Below, one piece after another: positions 1 to 8,804 of a stretch of 24,089 bases of DNA (its first letter is position 1; every line of letters starts with the position of its first letter). The position numbers and the translations under genes were made by a program. The DNA comes from Rhizophagus sp. LPA8_4_AMF (lineage: Eukaryota; Glomeromycota; Glomeromycetes; Glomerales; Glomeraceae), in contig JADRCO010000967.1 in assembly GCA_021464525.1 (NCBI GenBank), positions 1 to 24,089 on the forward strand, in the 5' to 3' direction. The notes under the pieces were generated by a model. The model was not told the DNA's origin, did not search any database, and saw only the letters and a list, made by a program, of their open reading frames with translations.

Positions 1-680
1 ATTTACCATAAATTTTATTAAGAAACTTGCTTTTTATTACTTAAGTAACCTGATTCCTCATAAAATATTGCATATATTTATACATTAAAAAGTAATATTT
101 ACCTTTTACTTATAAGTTGCATATTGGGGTTGAAAGTATAAAAGTTAGTTCAATATAAATTTTTTATATAAATATTGTATTAGAAAAAAAGGTGTTTAAA
201 TAAGTAAAATAGATCCTAAAGAATAAAAATATATAAAGTTTTTATAATATATAACTTAACAAAATTATGTTAATATAAAGTATAAAAAGTCATTATTTAT
301 TAGTAATTACAAGACACCCTTAAAAAATGGGACATTTCCACTGACTGTTATGGAATATATTTCTACTATTGTTCTACTATGAACTTGTAGAAATTATTTT
401 ACAATGCGAAACTTTGATTTATTGAACCAATATAATATGTTGAAATTCTTCGTACCGTAGATGTCAGTCAAAGTTTAATGACCAATGAATTAATGATTTT
501 CGGATTTTAGATAGTCCTTTGTTTTTTTATTATCGCTTGGAATAAAATTATTAAAGTGAATCAATATTTAAGCAATTTAATTTATTTACGCAAGGAGAAC
601 GATTTTAATAAAAAATTATTGATTTGAGTACAATAATTTAGAGCTATGTTATAGACCAAACTTGACCATGTCTCAAAAGT
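1..680. other. AT-rich intergenic stretch, no gene seen
   Basis: No convincing reading frame, repeat or RNA gene was found on either strand. The sequence is AT-rich with short homopolymer runs. Confidence 0.5.
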
Positions 681-767
681 CGTCCTGTCGGCCTAAATTA
701 TTGGTCCATTCTAATAATGCCTTAAAACTTTACCAGCGATGATCTCCTAATTTGGGCCGATGGGACG
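681..767. repeat. Small imperfect inverted repeat (foldback)
   Basis: The 20 bases at 681-700 (CGTCCTGTCGGCCTAAATTA) pair with 748-767 (TAATTTGGGCCGATGGGACG) with three mismatches, enclosing a 47-base loop. The arms are more GC-rich than the surroundings, which suits a small non-autonomous element or its end. No target duplication was recognised. Confidence 0.4.
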
Positions 768-846
768 CCAACAAAAGTTTTTGATATGAAATTATGAATA
801 TTATCAAAAAAAAAAAATTCCCCTATAATTATTTAAAATATTTCGC

Positions 847-1571
847 TTAATAAACTTCAAATATGAAAAGGTCCATCATTGTCATTTTGAATTCAAAAGT
901 GAACTGATGAATAGTAGAAAAACTGTGATTACGTAAATGAATCTCAATACTGGCTAAAAAATGCTTACGTGTACCTTTCCTCGATCTCTTTTTTCAAATA
1001 ATCACATTATTAGTTCCGTCATTAACCGTCGTCTCGCTATGGATAGTTCCATTTCCCAAGATTATTGGATTTTGGACGTTAATCGAAGATGCGTCACTCA
1101 TTTTGTCCGGTTTCGCCCAATTTAGCAACTTTTTGATCTTCGTCCTTATAACGAAAGAGAATTAGTTCTCAATACATTTTTACAATTTATCATCTAACAA
1201 ATTTCTCGTCCTATCAGGTTAACGAAATGTCTTGAACGCAGGTGAATGAGAAGATCACCCGTGTTCCGGCGTTAGTTTTGTAGCTCAACGAAAAGTTTTG
1301 AATGGCAAGAAGCAAGAAGAATTCCGGCCACGCTACTTATTTCCTATTCATGTTTTAATAAAAAAAACTCCTGACTTGCCTTTGTATACGCGTCAAGGAG
1401 TGTGTGCGCTCTTGATTTCCTTTTTCCTTCAGGCTCAGAGTCAATAATGTTTCGAAGAGATTTAAGATATGAATCAATAATCTTTGTAAAAGTTTCTTCT
1501 TTACTTTCCTTTAAAAATTCGAGAACGGTCCATTCGGAAGATTTTCGATTAAAAAATTCATGTACGGACAT
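847..1571 (-). pseudogene. Decayed gene with intact 75-residue N-terminal frame
   Basis: Reading the minus strand, an ATG at 1571 opens 75 codons to a stop at 1344. The product is soluble and charged, begins MSVHEFFNRKSSEW, and has no recognised domain. A TATA-like TATAGTATAAAAAAGG lies about 40-50 bases upstream. Further along, other frames again look protein-like: a short segment containing YKDEDQKVAKLGETGQ, then 1101-994 (starts MSDASSINVQNP, ends NDGTNNVII at a TGA), then in the same frame KKRSRKGTRKHFLASIE down to a TAA at 847. I read these as pieces of one gene broken by frameshifts and at least one stop. An alternative is that only the 75-residue frame is expressed as a small protein, or that an unrecognised intron joins some pieces. 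The family is not one I can name. Confidence 0.4.
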
Positions 1572-1873
1572 GGTATATAGAAAAAGTAGTTGAGGAAATT
1601 TTCCCTTTTTTATACTATAAATCTTGACTCCGAATGCAGGGGTAGGTCACATTTAAAACTAATCACCACATTATCTTGATTTATAATAACGCCGATCACT
1701 TTTGTTAAGAACAGAAAAAAATTTCGATGTAACTCAGAAGTAGGCGATTTTTCAGATACATAAAACTAATCGAAAATATCATCAGACAATTCAGACATGA
1801 TAATATCATTAAAAAAAAATGAGATTTTATTTGTCGATAATAAATATATATATATTACATTTTATTATTGGAA

Positions 1874-1961
1874 TCAATGTACTGAATATCTAGTAAATGT
1901 TTGTTCTGCGACTGCATCACGATTAATATGTGCTTATAATGATTGCCGCACCCGCATCATG
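1874..1961 (-). pseudogene. Frameshifted extra repeat units of the peptide precursor
   Basis: Directly after the stop codon of the secreted-peptide gene (ending at 1957), two more units of the same kind can be read in other frames of the minus strand. From 1961 the frame reads HDAGAA. From 1921 to 1874 it reads RDAVAEQTFTRYSVH and then stops. The D-A-x-A pattern after a basic residue matches the intact units upstream, so the ancestral precursor probably had at least two more repeats that were cut off by indels. Confidence 0.45.
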
Positions 1962-2231
1962 TTACTGGCCCTAGGGGCCCTGGCTTTGGAGCATCGAGCT
2001 GGGCTTCTGCGTCAGCATCTCGTGTATAAAGAGTCGGTGCTGCGTCTGCGTCCCGTTTATATTCAAACGGTGCTGCATCTGCGTCAATAATGAATTTAAA
2101 TTATCAAAATTACCATTAAAAATATCCTTAATATTAATATGAATAAAAAAAGAATAAAGTAAGATGATGATTTATTTACCCGCTAAAACAATAGTAATGA
2201 CGAAAATCAACAAAAAGTATTTGAATTTCAT
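1957..2231 (-). CDS. Small secreted Kex2-type repeat peptide precursor (copy A)
   Basis: This is a predicted two-exon gene. Exon 1 (2231-2180) encodes a 17-residue signal peptide, MKFKYFLLIFVITIVLA, and ends in phase 1 at a GTAAAT donor. The intron (2179-2079, 101 nt) ends in GACGCAG. The nearer acceptor ATTAAG would give an immediate stop, so GCAG was chosen. Exon 2 (2078-1957) completes a 57-residue protein. After the signal peptide come DAAPFEYKR, DADAAPTLYTR, and a C-terminal segment DADAEA followed by QLDAPKPGPLGPVT. Basic KR or TR sites followed by Asp-Ala or Glu-Ala dipeptides are the hallmark of fungal peptide precursors cut by Kex2-type protease and trimmed by a Ste13-type dipeptidyl aminopeptidase, as in alpha-factor precursors. 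The C-terminal KPG is only superficially like alpha-factor. The role is inferred: a secreted signalling or pheromone-like peptide. Splicing and expression need transcript data. Confidence 0.55.
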
Positions 2232-2315
2232 GATTGATTTTGTGTGTGTTATATGCAATTTTTAATTCGTTATTTATTAATCTGTTTAAAGAAATTTTCC
2301 CTCCACTTTCACAAA

Positions 2316-2326
2316 GTATTTATATA
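2316..2326 (-). promoter_or_regulatory. TATA box of peptide gene copy A
   Basis: TATATAAATAC on the minus strand lies about 95 bases before the ATG. The same box (TATATAAACAC) occurs at nearly the same distance in copy B. Confidence 0.45.
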
Positions 2327-2403
2327 AGAAAATTTTTCTATAATAACATATACTTCAAATTATTTAATGAATCAATGAAGGCGAAGTAAAGGAGGCGTAT
2401 AGA

Positions 2404-2435
2404 GTGTTTTTACCACGTTTTTCTATATTGCGCCA
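2404..2435 (-). promoter_or_regulatory. Upstream box GCGCAAT...AAAAACGTGG, copy A
   Basis: The minus strand reads TGGCGCAATATAGAAAAACG and then TGGTAAAAACAC, about 200 bases before the ATG. Three related boxes occur upstream of copy B, the closest at a matching distance. Conservation in diverged DNA suggests a regulatory site, though it could simply be shared ancestry. Confidence 0.35.
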
Positions 2436-2545
2436 TGGCCATGTTAAAATTCATGAGGAAATGCGAGATTTTGATGTTAATAATTATTTTAGCCACAATC
2501 ATTTGTAAAATTGTTGTTTTATTAACGAGGGAGAGGTAAAAGACG

Positions 2546-3147
2546 TACGAGAGTTACAATAATTTGGTTTGTCATAATTATGCTCTGTTAACTATACATG
2601 ATATTAGGTTTCTGTATTACTTACTGGAAAAAAAAATTATTAAATCAAAAATAGCAAAAAGGAGAATAAAATTAAAATGAGGATGCAGGTAAGAAAAACA
2701 AGAAGAAGTTTAAGCATTGTTATATAGTATTTCCATCATAAAATATTTTAATGAAACTAGAATCCGTACATCCAGCACTACCAGCCTATAATATTGTGTA
2801 GAAATATATAGTCCTTCGGACCAATACACTTTTGAAATTGCGTAATCACGGCGTAAACTATATCGTATAAATATTGTATTATTTTGATATAAAGTATTGT
2901 TTAACTTTTCAGAACCGATGTAAATAAAATATTTCCTATATACAGTGAATTTGAGAAGAAATATTTGAAATCAGATATTGGTATGAGTACATACAAATTT
3001 TATTCAATAAAATTGTCTTTTTTTTGGATTCTTTATAAGATTTGACGCAATAAAAAAAAGTCTAGAATTACTTTATTATAATATATTATATAAAGCAATC
3101 AATTCCAAATATCAAAATAATAAAACTTTTGACCTATATTATAGTTT
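2546..3147. other. Spacer between the divergent peptide genes
   Basis: AT-rich DNA with no supported frame. The only structure noted is a tiny hairpin, GTCCTTCGGAC, near 2812. Confidence 0.4.
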
Positions 3148-3210
3148 GTCTGACGTTTTTAATTAAAAAATTCAATTTTTTTTTTTGATTTTTTAATAAT
3201 AAAAACGTCA
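3148..3210. repeat. AT-rich foldback around GACGTTTTT arms
   Basis: The left arm 3148-3175 and right arm 3185-3210 are imperfect reverse complements, starting with GACGTTTTTA and ending with AAAAACGTC, around a T-rich loop. Together with the next inverted repeat this may be a small foldback element. Confidence 0.4.
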
Positions 3211-3218
3211 AGTCTGAC

Positions 3219-3274
3219 GTTTCGGGCGAAACTATTTTTCAAAATCCGAACCGGTTCACCCAAGTTTCGCCCGA
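3219..3274. repeat. Inverted repeat GTTTCGGGCGAAAC / GTTTCGCCCGA
   Basis: The 3219-3232 sequence, itself near-palindromic, pairs with 3264-3274 over about 11 bases. Several further CCGAAAC words follow to about 3305. The composition differs from the AT-rich surroundings, which suggests a mobile-element relic. Confidence 0.35.
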
Positions 3275-3370
3275 TATAAGCCGAAACTATCCGAAACTTC
3301 CGAAACCCAAATTTGGAAATATTTTTGTAGATCATTTAGTTGAACTCGAAACACTAACCCATATTTTAAG

Positions 3371-3668
3371 TGCAATACAGAAAAACGTGGCAAAAAATAC
3401 TTTGCACACCTCCTTTACTTTTTCCTCGTTAATAATCTACAATTTTACGGATGACAGGTTTAAAATGATTATTTACATCAAATTCTCACATTTTTACATT
3501 ACTAATTTAAAGTGGCTATGTTACGTGGCGCAATGTAGAAAAACGTGGCAAAAATATTTCGCTTTTACATTAAAATCTCGCACTTTCACATTATTAATTT
3601 AAGGTGGCTCTGCTCTTCAATTGTAAATTTTAACGTGGCGCAATACTATAGAAAAACGCGGAAAAAAT
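3371..3668 (+). repeat. Tandemly repeated promoter units upstream of copy B
   Basis: Three copies of the box occur: 3371-3399 (TGCAATACAGAAAAACGTGG...), 3523-3558 (ACGTGGCGCAATGTAGAAAA...) and 3633-3668 (ACGTGGCGCAATACTATAGA...). Between them a spacer of the type TCACATT(T)TTAC...AATTTAA(A/G)GTGGCT is also repeated. Copy A has only one such unit, so this upstream region was expanded in tandem after or during duplication. Confidence 0.55.
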
Positions 3669-3839
3669 ACTCTTATACGCCTCCGATAATAATTTGAAAT
3701 AATGTAATCATGAAATAATTTGAAATACGTATTACTATAGAAATTTTTTTTATATAAACACTTTGAACAGAAAATTCCCTTTAAAAACGAATTAATAAAT
3801 AACAAATCAAAATTATATATAACACACATAAAATCAATT
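3412..3839. repeat. Inverted-repeat arm: upstream region of copy B
   Basis: This is the counterpart of 2232-2545 in the opposite orientation. It reaches from the CTCGTTAATAA segment to just before the ATG of copy B and includes the TATA box and the boxes described above. Confidence 0.6.
3751..3760 (+). promoter_or_regulatory. TATA box of peptide gene copy B
   Basis: TATATAAACA lies 89 bases upstream of the ATG at 3840, matching the placement in copy A. Confidence 0.45.
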
Positions 3840-4050
3840 ATGCAATTAAAATACTTATTATTAATTTTTGTCTTTATTACTATTGCTTCGGCGGGTACTA
3901 ATGGTACTAATAACAATTTTTTTTATGTTAAAGTTATTTTTTTCTTTTTATTAATTTTAATATTAATTACTAAAATGGAATCTTCTAATAAAAGATTGGA
4001 AAAAACATGACGCAGACTCAGAACTAGTAAAACGTGACGCGGACAATTAA
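3840..4050 (+). CDS. Small secreted Kex2-type peptide precursor (copy B, short)
   Basis: This is a diverged, divergently oriented paralogue of copy A. Exon 1 (3840-3894) encodes an 18-residue signal peptide, MQLKYLLLIFVFITIASA, and ends in phase 1 at GTACTA. A 100-nt intron (3895-3994) ends in AAAAG. Exon 2 (3995-4050) gives DWKKHDADSELVKRDADN and a TAA, for a 36-residue protein in total. The intron position, phase and length match copy A (101 nt), which supports both models. One KR site followed by Asp-Ala-Asp remains, plus a KKH that may be an altered basic site. With only one short released peptide (SELV) possible, it may be a truncated or decaying copy. No other function is suggested by the sequence. 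Confidence 0.45.
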
Positions 4051-4200
4051 ACGTGTAAATTATATAAACAGTACTTTGAGCAAATCTTAAATTTTACTGT
4101 GATTCTAATAGCAAATCCACCTTCATGTGAAATAATTATACCGATAATGAGCGGAAAAAATTGCAGTATATAACGTAATAACAATTATGGATAAAGTAAC

Positions 4201-4440
4201 TTTAATGATAATACTGAACAAGTTCTTGTAACCACTATAAAAATCCAACCAATACAGAGTAAAAAAAGATTAAGATCTGTTAGGTACCAAAGAGACGACC
4301 AATACTAATAAAGTTTATGACGTTCATCATCATTAGCACTGGGAGAACGAATTACTTGAAGTTCTGTTAAATACGAACAATAACGGGAAAAGTCTAGAAT
4401 ACAGAAAAAAGATTATTTAATTAGAACCCTACCCCTATTG
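4201..4440 (+). pseudogene. Unidentified broken coding sequence
   Basis: In one frame, codons from about 4213 read DNTEQVLVTTIKIQPIQSKK. In another, 4283-4420 reads TNTNKVYDVHHH, a TAG at 4334, then HWENELLEVLLNTNNNGKSL, ending at a TAA. The residue mix is protein-like, but two frames and an internal stop are needed. I do not recognise the family. Confidence 0.3.
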
Positions 4441-5276
4441 ACAGGTAAATATGCAAAATCTAAACTTTTATTGATTATTAACCATACCTAATCCTAAACC
4501 TAATCTCATCTAACCCTCAAAAAAATCCATCATGAAACTATTGAAACCCTCTACTTATATAAACTACCTGAATAATATAAAACGTTATAGGATTACTACA
4601 GTAGGCATAACCGATAAGAAAACATCTTCTTTAAAACGGGATGAAATATAAATCCATATTTTATGGTTTTTTTTTAAAAAAAAGTTTCTTGACACTAAAA
4701 GAAATTTAAATATTATCCTAGAAGATGCTCGAGACTTCTAGTACTTCTTCGTCAATGGCGCAGCACTATGTGTTATTACTAAATAGTCATCACAATAAAC
4801 CGATTTTTTTTTAACATAATTGATTATTATTTATTACCTTTTTATTTATCTATCATATTTTTCAAAATAAATAAATAAAAAAATTACATATTTATATTGC
4901 AAGAGAACGGCGCAAAAATTAATTGAAATATATATTTGCTGAAATAAAAATTCGTTATACAAATTATATAAATTTGTAAAAAATTCAAAAAATTTTCAAT
5001 TTTAAAAGGTTCTATTTGAACTATTATTTTTGTACGATATATGACATCAATATTTGTACCCATCATGTTTTAAAGAAGCATTAATTTGGCTAAATTTGGC
5101 TGAGAAAATTAAACCTTGATCGATGATGACGTTCAAATAACTAATATAACGATTATGTAATACCGAAACTAAAATAAACTATAAGTTAAGATTTACCTTA
5201 CTAAAGATGATCTTACATTAACACTAGGGATGCTTTTTTTATCCATAAAAATTTCATAGATTATATTAAATCAATT
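4441..5276. other. AT-rich intergenic stretch, no gene seen
   Basis: Open frames here (for example 4884-5066, minus) are rich in Ile, Phe, Tyr and Asn, as expected of translated AT-rich noise. No repeat or RNA gene was recognised. Confidence 0.45.
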
Positions 5277-5377
5277 ACTGCATAAAATACCCCGGGTATC
5301 TTGCAGAATACCTTAGGCCATGTAATATACCCGGGTCTTTTAAAGTGGGGATATTCGCAAAGAGGATTTTATGCAGT
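5277..5377. mobile_element. MITE-like foldback element, copy 1
   Basis: The ends ACTGCATAAAATACCCC (left) and GGATTTTATGCAGT (right) form about 14-bp terminal inverted repeats. The interior has two CCCGGGTAT-like words (one inverted) and a TGGGGATATTCGCAAAGAGG segment. The element resembles 19707-19903 over most of its length. No clear target duplication was found, so the exact ends are uncertain. Confidence 0.5.
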
Positions 5378-6203
5378 GCTAGACATAACAACATTATCTT
5401 TTACTGTCATCATAGTTTAATAAAACTATACTATTGAAGATTAAGCAGTTTTCCAATTAAAAAAGTATCCAATCTACGACAATAATAAAGTATCACTTTT
5501 GGATATATCTTAAAAATTATTACATATTTATTACAAAATATTTGCAATAATATTACGTTTAAAAATAGCACGTCGAATAATAAGGTCTGGTTAATGAATA
5601 AATGTTTGGACATTAATTATGCACCATTTTATTCGTTTAAATAAGATAGATGCGAAGAATTTCCCAAGTATTTTTGTTTCTTTACGTGAAATCAATTCTT
5701 TTTGAGCGTTGGAAATACTTTATAGCTTCTAATTAAGAATCATTTTTTGATGGAGCGTTTTAAACTGAATCTATAATAACAATATAATTTACCATTTAAA
5801 TACTTTTTAAAATTGCTCTTATCCCAAATTTCTTGATTAAATAAAAGATATGTAATTCATTAACTTTCTTTCAATTAAATGAGTACAATGACGAATTTTT
5901 CTATATCATTAACCAAATAAGAAAAGAAATATGAGTTAATGATTTTATAACTAATTTTGATTTTACTTTTCTTAAGCTTGTTTCTTAATTAAATATTCTT
6001 TGTATGTACAAAAAATTATATTTGTATATTTATTTATTTATTTATTTTATGTAAAGTGAAAGAGGTATACATGATAGTGAAACATGGATAAAGCCTAAGC
6101 TATTAACACAGAGCCACAAGCGTATCCGTCACCCAATGACCCAAACACCCGGTCAAAAAAATTATATTTGTGAAAAAAATAGCATAATAACGTCTAGTAA
6201 TAT
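5378..6203. other. AT-rich intergenic stretch with a TTTA simple repeat
   Basis: No supported gene. A short (TTTA)n/(TATT)n tract lies near 6030-6052. The segment 6061-6155 is of more even base composition, but I cannot identify it. Confidence 0.4.
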
Positions 6204-6621
6204 TGTTACGTGGATATAGGTCATGTGATTGATGATCGAATAATCATGTAACCGACGATCGTGTTACGAATGTTTGATATGTTTAACATATTTAACATAT
6301 GCAACATATTGAACATATAGCATATATTTAATATATTTAACATATACAACATATATCATTTATTAAACATGTAGCATTTATATAACATATTAAACATGAT
6401 TAGCATAGATTTTTTGTTATAAATACATGCGCTCCAAATCCAATGTAATAACAGATAATTTGTTTGAATTTAATAAAAGCATTTATTAGGGAAGTTATCT
6501 CATTGTTTAGTTTAAGTTTTGTTATATTGTGAAATCAATATTTGCGTCTGAGTGTATATGCTTGTGTATGCATTACCGTATTCGCATCTGATTGAGTTTA
6601 CATTTGTTTTATTGTGTTACA
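6204..6621 (+). mobile_element. Possible solo LTR
   Basis: The segment begins TGTTACG and ends GTTACA, so it has the TG...CA ends of an LTR with short inverted tips. Inside are a TATAAATACATGCGCTCC segment (about 6418) and an AATAAAAGC word (about 6473) in the order expected for a promoter and polyadenylation signal. The flanking five bases (AATAT and TTCGT) do not match, so either the ends are misplaced or the target duplication has decayed. No gag or pol sequence adjoins it. Confidence 0.3.
6267..6405. repeat. Degenerate AACATAT short tandem repeat
   Basis: About a dozen degenerate copies of (TTT)AACATAT / CAACATAT / TAAACATG with spacing near 10 bases. The array lies within the proposed LTR and ahead of its TATA-like word. 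Confidence 0.6.
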
Positions 6622-7063
6622 TTCGTAAATTGATCGACAGTGATATATTTATTAGTATTTTAATATAATTTATTTCACTACGCGTTTACCGTCATTTATA
6701 ATTCCTTCTGCTTACCATATACATATACGCTTATTTTTATAAGCATTTAAGAACTGGCATTAACAATATGCAAGTAATGTTACCATTCGTTAAACGATAT
6801 TAAATCATTAAATTTTCATTTTTTTTTTATTTGCATGATCTGTCGATTCGGGATATTCATTCGAAGTCTCAAAATGTCCATGTCATTAAGTAATACCGGA
6901 CTAATAATTTCCCATCCATGTTGATCATCAACTGAAAGTTATAGGATGAATGTGATACAAATTGACTTTGTGCAACCTATTTATTATAAAAATGCAAAAA
7001 AAAAAAATAAAAATCATTAATATAAGCGTACGCCACTTTGTTTTTTAAAAAAGAAAAAAAAAA
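6622..7063. other. Intergenic and 5' region of the BTB gene
   Basis: No separate gene was recognised. The bases just before the BTB-gene ATG are an A-rich leader (7050-7063), usual for these genes. Confidence 0.4.
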
Positions 7064-8539
7064 ATGACATCACATTTTCATTCCAATCTTTCAAAAGACC
7101 TTTCCTTAATATTAGATAATGCTGACGATTACAATGTTATTATCCATGTTGGCGAAAACGATAACAAAAAAGAATTTTATGCGCACTCAGTTATTTTACG
7201 TGCTCGTTCTTCCTATTTCAAGAGTGCTCTTTCTGCTAATTGGATTACAAAGAAAAATAATATGATTATATTTAATAAACCAAATATTACTCCACCAATT
7301 TTTGACATAATTATAAGGTAAGGATAATAATAATATTATTTTATTATTTATATTTGCTTTAATAAAAATTTTAATTTAAGGTATATTTATACTGGAGAAC
7401 TTGATTTAACTAAGCAATCGGGTGAAAATATTCTTGGATTATTAATTGCATCTGATGAATTACTCCTTGAAGAATTATTTGAACATGTTCAAAATTATTT
7501 AATTGAAAACCGAACTGATTGGATTTATCAAAATTTCGTTCTCGTTCTTAATGATGTGTTTAGACTCGACAGTTGTAAGATGCTGCAAAATTATTGTCTT
7601 GGGTCTATCTGTAAGGATCCAATTCCATTTATTACTTCAAAATCTTGTCTCTTATTAGATGATAATGTCGTTTTTAGCTTGCTTAAAAGAGATGATTTAC
7701 AAGTTAGAGAGGTTATAATTTGGAACTTTTTAATCGAATGGGGTATTAAACAAACTCCTGATTTGAGATGCGATAGAAATAATTGGAATAACGAGAATTA
7801 CGAAACATTGAAGAAAACTTTAAATCAATTTATTCCTCTTGTTCGGTTTGTGGGAATTTCTCATAAAGATATATTTGATAAAGTTCAACCCTATAAGGAT
7901 ATTATTCCTAATAATCTTTTAAAAGAAATTGAAGAATTTTGTTATAAAAATATCTTACCATCATTACCACTTAGAACGAGAAATATTCAATCAAATATTA
8001 TCAAATCAGATCTTGTAAATTTAATAATAGTTAATTGGATTGACAATAAAAATGCTATGATTACTCGTACTGGTAATGATCCTTTATATAAATTTAATCT
8101 TATTTATCGTGGTAGTCGGGATGGAATTAATAATAAATCATTTAAAGATAAGTGTAATGGACGAGTTGCAAGTTTAGTTATAATCAGAGTTACAGGATCA
8201 AATAGAATCTTTGGTGGATATAGTTCTATTGGATTTAATTATTTAGGAAGTAATCATTGGAATAGATATGATGGAATATTTTATAATTCATCAGATAATT
8301 TTATTTTTTCATTTGAAAATGGTGAAGATATACAAAAAATGAAAATAGGTCGTATAATGAATAATAATAAAGCCATTCAAGATATTGATACTTGTGGATT
8401 TAATTTTGGTTGGAGTTCATTGTCAATGATTAATACTAATTTAAATATCGTTAATCATGGTATTTATGAAAGGATTTTACCTACAGAAGAAATTTTTTAT
8501 ATTACGGAATTAGAAACTTTTACTGTAACTAAATTATAA
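7064..8539 (+). CDS. BTB-BACK-TLDc domain protein (Kelch-like/Cul3 adaptor type)
   Basis: Two exons, 7064-7317 and 7381-8539, are joined across a 63-nt GT-AG intron (7318-7380) that splits an Arg codon. The join restores the conserved IIIR-YIYTGELDL at the end of the BTB fold. The product is 470 residues. Residues about 20-95 form a BTB domain (FYAHSVILRARSSYFKSAL). About 130-240 resemble a BACK helical region. About 290-468 form a TLDc domain (LIYRGSRDG, SFKDKCNGR, FGGYSSIGF, and FGWSSLSM near the end). BTB proteins of this type usually recruit targets to Cullin-3 ubiquitin ligases. TLDc domains are linked to oxidative-stress responses and V-ATPase binding. The family is hugely expanded in Rhizophagus, and individual roles are unknown. 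The gene appears intact, and the A-rich leader before the first ATG supports the start. Confidence 0.93.
7318..7380 (+). other. Intron of the BTB-TLDc gene
   Basis: The GTAAGG donor and TTTAATTTAAG acceptor bound a 63-nt AT-rich intron in phase 2. Splicing it restores a continuous conserved BTB sequence. Confidence 0.9.
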
Positions 8540-8804
8540 TTTTCTTTTTCATTTTCATTTAATCGAGTTTAAAATAAATCATATAATTTATTATTATTAA
8601 ATAATTTGTGTTGTTACAAGTTCTGATATTCTGTACATAATTTTGCACCAAAATTTTTGAGTTTAATTCGAAAAAAAAAAATTATTAACGGCGGGTATTA
8701 ATTATGATTGTAGTTCTAAAGTCATTGAGAAAAACTGTTGCAGCTTTTTTTAAGAATTTTATTAAGTTTTATGTTATATTGTATATTTTACATTCATTTT
8801 ACAA
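8540..8804. other. 3' flank of the BTB gene, no gene seen
   Basis: AATAAA-like words near 8572 could serve for polyadenylation. Nothing else is supported. Confidence 0.4.

Larger units (their letters stand above)
2232..2545. repeat. Inverted-repeat arm: upstream region of copy A
   Basis: The reverse complement of this stretch aligns, with many substitutions and small gaps, to the DNA upstream of copy B (3412-3839). Shared landmarks are the TATA box, the GCGCAAT/AAAACGTGG box, GAGGCGTAT, and a CTCGTTAATAA segment at the outer end. The two peptide genes and their promoters therefore arose by an inverted duplication. Confidence 0.6.

Noticed and set aside
1402..1593. 63-codon plus-strand open frame
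   Set aside because: It is antisense to the better 75-residue frame at 1571-1344.
1911..1965. Second intron in peptide gene copy A (GTAACA...GATGCAG)
   Set aside because: At 55 nt it is shorter than other introns here, and it would remove rather than restore the downstream RDAVAE unit. The frameshift explanation is simpler.
1797..2090. 97-codon plus-strand open frame
   Set aside because: It overlaps the second exon and intron of peptide gene copy A on the other strand. Its Leu/Arg-rich end is the antisense of the DADA repeats.
3387..3602. 71-codon plus-strand open frame
   Set aside because: It lies in the tandem promoter units. Its Phe/Ile/Tyr-rich content is what AT-rich DNA gives by chance.
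3617..3916. 99-codon minus-strand open frame
   Set aside because: It is antisense to the signal peptide and promoter of copy B, and has no recognisable domain.
5431..5613. 60-codon minus-strand frame
   Set aside because: The composition is that of translated AT-rich intergenic DNA, and no homology was recognised.
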